Assembly: GCA_900168235.1 (NCBI GenBank)
Contig: FUZG01000004.1
Location: 124,001 to 188,000 of the forward strand
DNA length: 64,000 nucleotides
Direction of reading: 5' to 3'
Source of the DNA: Lachnospiraceae bacterium
GTDB taxonomy: Bacteria > Bacillota > Clostridia > Lachnospirales > Lachnospiraceae
Shown here in pieces: positions 58,671 to 64,000 of this stretch. Position 1 is the first letter of the stretch. Every line of letters starts with the position of its first letter. Both the position numbers and the translations under genes were made by a program. The notes beneath the pieces were generated by a model. The model was given only the letters and a program-made list of their open reading frames with translations. It ran no database searches and was not told where the DNA came from.

Positions 58671-60323
58671 TCAGAGGATCCGGAACAACTTGGCGATCCG
58701 TACAAGGATTCCGCCGCCCGGGATCTCATAAAGCTCCTCTTTACGTATACCGCGGAGCTTTAATATGCTGGTGAAATAGATAATTGATCCAAAGAGGATC
58801 GAAACAAAAACTGAAATCGTGCTTCCAAGGAATACAGAGAAAAGTCTGTAGACAGCAAGCACTACAACGCCCATGATAAATGACGAGATCGCAGGAATCA
58901 CAAAAGTTCTGGGAACTTCCTGCTTATAATGCAGATATCTCCTGATAGAGAACTGATTCATAAAGCACATCAGAACTACAAAGAAGAGATTTGCAAAAAT
59001 AACACCATATATTCCCATGTTGAGCTTGTCAAGCATCACATAGAGCACCAACAGATGGAGCATCAGGGAAATGGCTGAGTGACGTACAGGTACTTCCAAA
59101 TGGTTGATTCCCTGAAGGATACCATTGGAAAGTGTTGATATGGATGTAAATATGATTGTGATACATCCAACTCTCATCATCTGTGCACCCATTGTGATAT
59201 CACCCTTGAAAAGCATGGAAAGGATCGGCTCCGCGAGGATTCCGAGTCCTACCGTGCAGGGAAATGCAATGAGCATTGTAAAGCGCATAGCGCTGAATAT
59301 CTTTCGCTTTGCACCACGGATATTGTCCGCAGCCATACAAGCTGTAAGCGTAGGAACAACCGATGAACACATGGCATTTGCAAGTGCTATCGGAACATTC
59401 ATCATGAGACGGTATTTACCGGAGTAGATTCCCCAGATAGCAGTCTTTTCAACTCCGTGTCCCTTTGCCGTCATGATCTTGTTAAAGATACCATTATCAA
59501 GAACATCACTTACATTGTATATTGCAGTACTGAGGATGACCGGAATCGCAGTGATAAGGATAAGTCTCATGATATCATTCATGGATTCTTCCTTATTCGG
59601 TTCCTCATTTCTCATATTTCGGCGGATAGCCGCATTGACGAGTAAAAGGATCACTAACAGGAATATGAGACCCGCAAGAGCGCCAAGGCTTGTTCCGAGA
59701 GTACTTCCTGCTGCACCGTAAGCTGCTTCATAATGCTCATTTTTAAGAAGAGCTGCAACTTTTCGTCCATATCCCACAAGCATTTTCGCCGCAAGGATAC
59801 TTACTACAGCATTAACGATCTGCTCAATGATCTGAGACACCGCGGTAGGAACCATGGTTCCCATACCCTGGAAATATCCTCTTACTACACCCATTACAGC
59901 AACTACAAGAAGTGTAGGAGCAAAGATCCTGAGCGCGATGGCACTCATAGGCTCACTCATAAGGTGTCCGGCAAAGAAATCAGCGCCGAAATATACCAGC
60001 AGGCACACTATTCCGCCTGAAATAAAGGCAAATATCAAACCACCATGAAATACACGATTGGAATTGCGATATTCCTGCTTTGAGTATCTGGCTGATACTA
60101 TTTTTGAAATGGCAAGCGGAAGGCTGTATGAAGATATCAGAAGCATGATGTTATAGATCTGATAAGCAGCCGCATAGTAACCGTTACCTTCATCACCGAT
60201 AATATTTGTTACAGGTATTCTGTAAAAAAGACCGATAATACGGGTGATGATACCTGCGATCGCAAGTATACCGCCCTGAACTATGAAATTGTGACCTGAT
60301 TTTTCGCGTTTTCTTGGTGCCAT
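58671..60323 (-). CDS. SpoVB/MurJ-type polysaccharide flippase
   Basis: 550-residue integral membrane protein of the MVF/MATE-like family with about 14 TM helices. The N-terminus GGILAIAGIITRIIGLFYRIPVTNIIG is the typical SpoVB/RfbX start, and conserved segments such as GYFQGMGTMVPTAVSQIIEQIVNA follow. It would flip lipid-linked cell-wall or polysaccharide precursors; lipid II is possible. It lies 2 bp after the DUF3048 lipoprotein. The RBS is not strong (CTAAATATG). Confidence 0.88.
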   Translation of the reverse strand: MAPRKREKSGHNFIVQGGILAIAGIITRIIGLFYRIPVTNIIGDEGNGYYAAAYQIYNIMLLISSYSLPLAISKIVSARYSKQEYRNSNRVFHGGLIFAFISGGIVCLLVYFGADFFAGHLMSEPMSAIALRIFAPTLLVVAVMGVVRGYFQGMGTMVPTAVSQIIEQIVNAVVSILAAKMLVGYGRKVAALLKNEHYEAAYGAAGSTLGTSLGALAGLIFLLVILLLVNAAIRRNMRNEEPNKEESMNDIMRLILITAIPVILSTAIYNVSDVLDNGIFNKIMTAKGHGVEKTAIWGIYSGKYRLMMNVPIALANAMCSSVVPTLTACMAADNIRGAKRKIFSAMRFTMLIAFPCTVGLGILAEPILSMLFKGDITMGAQMMRVGCITIIFTSISTLSNGILQGINHLEVPVRHSAISLMLHLLVLYVMLDKLNMGIYGVIFANLFFVVLMCFMNQFSIRRYLHYKQEVPRTFVIPAISSFIMGVVVLAVYRLFSVFLGSTISVFVSILFGSIIYFTSILKLRGIRKEELYEIPGGGILVRIAKLFRIL

Positions 60324-60325
60324 AT

Positions 60326-61501
60326 TTAGTTGATCACCACTTTATCGGACATGGTATCCTGAATGATCTCGATCCATGTCTTACCCTGATTGATTACGAT
60401 TTCCTTACCCTCAGAATCAAAGTAACGAACTGATCCCTGGTCACCATCAAAACGGATCCATGTGCCGTTACGAGCCATACCATGAGTAATGTAGGTCATC
60501 TTTCCGCCGGAGTGGCAGTCAAATCCGAGATAACCCTTATCATCAACCTCTTCCCATGCAGAATACTGAAGGATGACATTATCTACAGCAAGCTGTTCAT
60601 TATTATCGCCGTCAACCTGCGGTCCGCCGTACTGGAAACGATAGTACTTCTGATCGTCAGCATTGTATTCGAACCAAGGCTTATTTATGAGATAGCCGGG
60701 TTCGATATGAGTTGCCTTGTATGAATCAGCAGAATCAGGAACGATTGTTTCTCCATCCTTTGCAAATGTGAACTTACCCTTGTAATCAGGTGAGTAAGCT
60801 GTATCATAGCCAAGCTGCTCGATCCCCTTCTTTACGCCCTTTGCAGATGCGTAAGCATTGTGAGGAGCTACGCGGTCGGTACTTCTGTAAAATACAGTAT
60901 CTCCTTCGCTTGAAAGACCTGAAAGATTATCTACGAAATCCTGCTGAAGAAGAGGCATTGCGTATGCTGACTGACCGTAATGACAATAGATGGAATCGAA
61001 CTCAAGCGCATAATAAACAAAATAGTTTCTGCAGCTTCTGACGGAACCGATTCTCTTCAGATCATCATAATTTTCAAAAATTCCCATCATTCTTGTGAGG
61101 GAACCTTCTACAACACACTCATAAAGGATATCTGCCTTGGATGTGCCTGACATAGGCTGAGCTTCTTCGATATTATTGAGCATCACTGCTATCGGACGGC
61201 GTTCGCCGACTTTCTTGTCTACGAACTTACCTGTAAGATAACTTCTTATCTGATTTCCATTCTCTTCTCTAGGCATACCGTAACTGGTAGTATACCCGTA
61301 TTCTGCCTGGAGACCGCTTGCTGATCCGGTTTCTCCTCCGCTCTGAGCTTCAAATTTATCATACGCATTCGGATCGGAAACAGATTCTGTTCCGGCTTCT
61401 TCTGTAGCAGAAGGACTTACATGTCCGCATGATGTCATAAGAAGTGCAGACCCTAAAATGCCCAGCAATAATGCTGAGCAGATACGTTTCTTATTGATCA
61501 C
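60326..61501 (-). CDS. DUF3048-family lipoprotein (YerB-like)
   Basis: 391-residue secreted lipoprotein. The signal ends LLMTSC with Cys25 as lipidation site, followed by a short Ser/Glu linker. The DUF3048 domain (about 90-380) has RPIAVMLNNIEEAQPMSG, ADILYECVVEGSLTRMMGIF and RNGTWIRFDGD, as in YerB. Function is unknown; these proteins are surface-exposed. It lies 2 bp before the flippase and ~67 bp after ybeY, so an envelope role is plausible. Confidence 0.9.
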   Translation of the reverse strand: MINKKRICSALLLGILGSALLMTSCGHVSPSATEEAGTESVSDPNAYDKFEAQSGGETGSASGLQAEYGYTTSYGMPREENGNQIRSYLTGKFVDKKVGERRPIAVMLNNIEEAQPMSGTSKADILYECVVEGSLTRMMGIFENYDDLKRIGSVRSCRNYFVYYALEFDSIYCHYGQSAYAMPLLQQDFVDNLSGLSSEGDTVFYRSTDRVAPHNAYASAKGVKKGIEQLGYDTAYSPDYKGKFTFAKDGETIVPDSADSYKATHIEPGYLINKPWFEYNADDQKYYRFQYGGPQVDGDNNEQLAVDNVILQYSAWEEVDDKGYLGFDCHSGGKMTYITHGMARNGTWIRFDGDQGSVRYFDSEGKEIVINQGKTWIEIIQDTMSDKVVIN

Positions 61502-61568
61502 AGATTTACTCCGTTTCTGAGCCCCGATTAATTTACGGACCTCACGTTTTTTCTGATATAACGAGAAC

Positions 61569-62066
61569 TTATCTCGTTATTCCAAGATGATCGAGCGCCT
61601 GTCTTTGCTTTGCTTCCATAACACGTGCTTCTTCATCTTCCATATGGTCAAACCCTAGTAAGTGTAACATACTATGTGCGATAAGAAAAGCAAATTCTCG
61701 CTTCACGCTATGTCCGTACTCCTCTGCCTGCTCCTTGGCACGGTCAAGGCAGATCACGATATCCCCCAGCATAAGCTCGCCTGTTTCGGGATTGAAGCAG
61801 TCAGAAAAACGCTCTTCTACCTGTGAAAAATCCCCCGGCTCATCATAGTCTATCATCGGAAATGAAAGAACATCTGTTACGCGATCGATACCACGAAATT
61901 CACGATTTGTTTCCTGAATATCATGCGGATCCACCAGCGTAAGGCTCACCTCTACTTCATAGGGGCAGCCTTCCTGATTGAGCACTTCAAGTGCAACCTC
62001 ATGATATATCTCTTCATAAGGAATCCCAAGTTCAGTTTCTGTTTCTTTCTCAATGTAAAAAGTCAT
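61569..62066 (-). CDS. ybeY: endoribonuclease YbeY (16S rRNA 3' maturation)
   Basis: 165-residue metal-dependent RNase required for 16S rRNA 3'-end maturation and ribosome quality control. The zinc motif HSMLHLLGFDHM (H-x3-H-x5-H) and the strand FRGIDRVTDVLSFPM are diagnostic. ATG 62066 is used; GGAG lies 12 nt upstream, inside the end of the upstream HD-protein gene, which it overlaps by 17 nt. It ends in a hairpin at the stop codon. The phoH-(HD protein)-ybeY order is the normal one in Firmicutes. Confidence 0.95.
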   Translation of the reverse strand: MTFYIEKETETELGIPYEEIYHEVALEVLNQEGCPYEVEVSLTLVDPHDIQETNREFRGIDRVTDVLSFPMIDYDEPGDFSQVEERFSDCFNPETGELMLGDIVICLDRAKEQAEEYGHSVKREFAFLIAHSMLHLLGFDHMEDEEARVMEAKQRQALDHLGITR

Positions 62067-63258
62067 AATACAATTTTTCTCCAAGAAGTCTCTTTTCCAT
62101 CTTCTCAAGATCACTGAGGGTCAGCCAGGACTCACGGATCTCGCGGGTTTTTAAGAGACTGTTGATAGTTTTTGCGATTATCACAGAGTATTCGGGTTTC
62201 TGATCAGGGTGAGCGTGAAGCTCCTCATAGATAGCCGCCACCACGTGATCCGCCACAAAAACCACGGCAGTTTCACGGCTCATACGACATCCCGGAAGAC
62301 TCCAGTACTCCTGCAGTGACTCAATGATCTCCTGCGGAAATTCGTCCTCTCTCACCATCGAAAGTGTCTTTTCCGCAAGCTGATTCTGGTCTCCGCGAAG
62401 GACTCCGATCCTGTGATAATATGCTGTAACCTTCGCTTTCCTTCGGTCAGCACCGATCCTGTCAGCGATCCTGTCACTCAAATATGCTGTATGGATCGCT
62501 CTTTCAAACTCGTGCTTCTCCTGCTTCTTAAACTTAAGCAAAAGAGAATACTCCGGGTCGTTAATCTCATCATAAAAATCATCTGCCTTAAATACAAGCT
62601 CTTCACGTATTTTCGGCAAAAATATCAATACAACAATAAGATCCACGAATAGTCCGCAAAGCGGAAGAACTGCTATCTGCAGTGTAATCTTCACATTAAA
62701 GAAGATGATCACTGCGGAATAAAGCACGATTGAAAGAATGAGCCATACAAATAACGGCGTATATTCGGTCTCTTTTCGCACTTTCAGACGGTTCTTCATG
62801 ATAAAGGATAAGAGCAGGCTGTTAAAAAGTATCAAAAAGAAATAAGGTCCGCTCTCTGACAGTACGATCATGGAAATCATAGCCGACATCAGTGCAGCAG
62901 CCGCACCTGCCGGAAATCCGTCAAGAAAAGTGATAAGGAGACACACCGCCGAAAAAGGAACGATGAACTCCGGAAGAAATCCCGATGCAAAGGACAGTAT
63001 CTGCAGTGCAAACACAGGATAAAAAATACGTCCCGGATAAAGATTTCCGTTCATGGGAATCGTACCTTCCTGATCCTCATTGTTTATAACGAGAAGAAAG
63101 ATACCTGTCGCAAGAAGGGACATTACAGCTCCCGGGATCGCAGCTCTTAACGGAAAACCATTATATAAAGACGTCGCAAGGATTCCCACCGCCGAGATCA
63201 CAAGTGTCAATATATTAAAAACTTTCCAGAGGATCTCCTGATTCTTATCTCTTTTCAT
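62050..63258 (-). CDS. PgpH-like 7TM-HD membrane protein with degenerate HD motif
   Basis: 402-residue membrane protein located where PgpH (c-di-AMP phosphodiesterase) usually is, between phoH and ybeY. It has about 8 TM helices (10-215) and a cytosolic HD-like domain (~240-402). The large extracellular 7TMR-HDED domain of normal PgpH is missing. The first His of HD phosphodiesterases is present (His256 in AIHTAYL), but the catalytic His-Asp pair reads His282-Arg283 (YYHRIG in place of YYHDIG). It is therefore probably not an active phosphodiesterase. RBS GAGGATAT precedes ATG 63258. It overlaps phoH by 14 nt. Confidence 0.8.
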   Translation of the reverse strand: MKRDKNQEILWKVFNILTLVISAVGILATSLYNGFPLRAAIPGAVMSLLATGIFLLVINNEDQEGTIPMNGNLYPGRIFYPVFALQILSFASGFLPEFIVPFSAVCLLITFLDGFPAGAAAALMSAMISMIVLSESGPYFFLILFNSLLLSFIMKNRLKVRKETEYTPLFVWLILSIVLYSAVIIFFNVKITLQIAVLPLCGLFVDLIVVLIFLPKIREELVFKADDFYDEINDPEYSLLLKFKKQEKHEFERAIHTAYLSDRIADRIGADRRKAKVTAYYHRIGVLRGDQNQLAEKTLSMVREDEFPQEIIESLQEYWSLPGCRMSRETAVVFVADHVVAAIYEELHAHPDQKPEYSVIIAKTINSLLKTREIRESWLTLSDLEKMEKRLLGEKLYYDFLH

Positions 63259-64000
63259 GATATCCTCCGTTTTTCTTACGGAATCTGTGCGGACGTCTGT
63301 CTTTATTCTTTTCCTGATTCCTGTTTTCGTATTCTTCGTATGCCTTTACAATTTTCTGTACAAGAGGGTGACGCACCACATCCTTTGAAGTTAGATACAT
63401 AAAACCGATATCATCGATCCTGTGGAGAACCTTCTCTGCCATATCAAGACCGGACACAGCATCTACGGAAAGATCCTTCTGGGTCTTATCACCTGTGATA
63501 ACTGCCTTAGAACCGAATCCTATTCTTGTAAGGAACATCTTCATCTGAGCAGGAGTAGTATTCTGTGCTTCATCAAGGATGATATATGCATTATCAAGAG
63601 TACGTCCTCTCATGTAAGCAAGGGGAGCAACCTCGATAAGTCCCTTTTCCATATTCTTCTGAAATGCCTCGGCACCCATTATCTGGTACAGGGCATCATA
63701 CAGAGGTCTGAGATACGGGTCAACCTTGCTCTGGAGGTCTCCCGGAAGGAAACCGAGTTTCTCACCTGCCTCGATAGCCGGACGGGTGAGGATGATCCTG
63801 CTGACTTCCTCATTTTTAAAAGCTGTGATTGCCATAGCCATAGCAAGATATGTCTTGCCAGTACCGGCAGGACCGATACCGAAAACTATCATCTTGTCAC
63901 GGATTGCTTCCACATATTTCTTCTGACCAAGAGTCTTTGGCTTTACAGGCTTTCCCTGTACTGTATGACAAATGACCGTGTCATCGATCTCGCCAAGAGA
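63245..64000 (-). CDS. phoH: PhoH-family ATPase (partial, N-terminus beyond window)
   Basis: C-terminal ~251 residues of a PhoH/YbeZ-like cytosolic ATPase. The frame is open through base 64000, so the codon at 63913 (GTG) is internal and the start lies outside the window. It has the Walker A GPAGTGKT, the [11 protein letters not shown] Walker B region and the GDKTQKDL segment of the family. PhoH proteins associate with YbeY in RNA metabolism. The tail is basic ([15 protein letters not shown]). It overlaps the next gene by 14 nt, so the cluster phoH-HD-ybeY is one operon. Confidence 0.94.
   Translation of the reverse strand, partial: SLGEIDDTVICHTVQGKPVKPKTLGQKKYVEAIRDKMIVFGIGPAGTGKTYLAMAMAITAFKNEEVSRIILTRPAIEAGEKLGFLPGDLQSKVDPYLRPLYDALYQIMGAEAFQKNMEKGLIEVAPLAYMRGRTLDNAYIILDEAQNTTPAQMKMFLTRIGFGSKAVITGDKTQKDLSVDAVSGLDMAEKVLHRIDDIGFMYLTSKDVVRHPLVQKIVKAYEEYENRNQEKNKDRRPHRFRKKNGGYHEKR

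Noticed and set aside
61550-61590. Hairpin ATAACGAG/CTCGTTAT at the ybeY stop as terminator
   Set aside because: Only 8 bp and no T-run on the minus strand; it may be coincidental.
1-64000. tRNA, rRNA, CRISPR array, transposase or phage genes
   Set aside because: I scanned the intergenic stretches and gene products by eye and saw none. The short repeats at 5.8 and 31.3 kb are too few and unspaced for a CRISPR array.

Overview
The window looks like chromosomal DNA of a Gram-positive anaerobic Clostridia bacterium, most likely family Lachnospiraceae. The reasons are mid-range G+C, AGGAGG-type ribosome binding sites before nearly every gene, a divergent mreB with mreCD, a very large PBP2 and rodA next to radC, SepF in place of a visible Min system, a YerB-like DUF3048 lipoprotein, and a phoH / 7TM-HD / ybeY cluster. 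Genus cannot be fixed by eye. No rRNA, tRNA, CRISPR array or transposase gene was seen. Most genes are on the minus strand.

Left part (1-15 kb, accessory and metabolic). A three-subunit molybdenum hydroxylase of the xanthine dehydrogenase family (xdhA, xdhC, partial xdhB) lies downstream of apt, which points to purine metabolism. The interval between apt and xdhA holds a promoter-like pair overlapping an inverted repeat, then a leader with two stem-loops, one of them terminator-like. Next come a chemotaxis receptor, several envelope or lipoprotein genes of unknown function, a membrane acyltransferase-like protein, a secreted clostripain-type protease with an Asp/Tyr-rich tail, a DUF89 phosphatase, an AI-2E/PerM-type membrane protein, a PNPOx-like flavoprotein and an SGNH esterase. 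Three short broken coding remnants lie between these genes, so this part has been eroding.

Accessory island (15.1-22 kb). Two inverted copies of a ~138-bp, three-hairpin repeat flank about 6.5 kb. Inside, on the plus strand, is a compact ribosomal peptide (RiPP) locus: a 67-residue precursor with a lasso-peptide-like leader and a C-terminal Ser, a strong terminator, an HPr-kinase-like P-loop kinase, and an asparagine-synthetase-like cyclase without the glutaminase Cys. The usual lasso B1/B2 proteins are not in the window. This is the best candidate for an unusual system here. It is followed by an HMA-domain protein, a YunG-like protein with a Cys-His-Asp set, an AlkD-like glycosylase, and an operon of PAP2 phosphatase, RsbW-like kinase and STAS antagonist.

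Signalling section (22-31.4 kb). A Cache-HAMP-PP2C (SpoIIE/RsbU) phosphatase diverges from the PAP2/RsbW/STAS operon, so sensor phosphatase, kinase and antagonist of a partner-switching system sit together, but no sigma factor is adjacent. Then come a response regulator with Glu at the phospho-acceptor position, an esterase, an M15 peptidase, a protein resembling the nucleotide-binding half of PEP synthase, and a cytidylate-kinase-like protein.

Housekeeping half (31.4-64 kb, all minus strand). In transcription order from the right edge: phoH, a PgpH-like membrane protein with a broken HD motif, ybeY, a DUF3048 lipoprotein, a SpoVB/MurJ-type flippase, two flavoproteins, 5-formyl-THF cyclo-ligase, miaB, mutS, mutL, miaA, a methionine-gamma-lyase-family enzyme, radC, mreB, mreC, mreD, PBP2, rodA, mgsA, a D,D-carboxypeptidase, a small P-loop protein, a HlyD-like protein, yggS, sepF, aroB, lspA and an RluA-family pseudouridine synthase. 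These cover mismatch repair, tRNA modification, cell elongation and division, wall trimming and translation.
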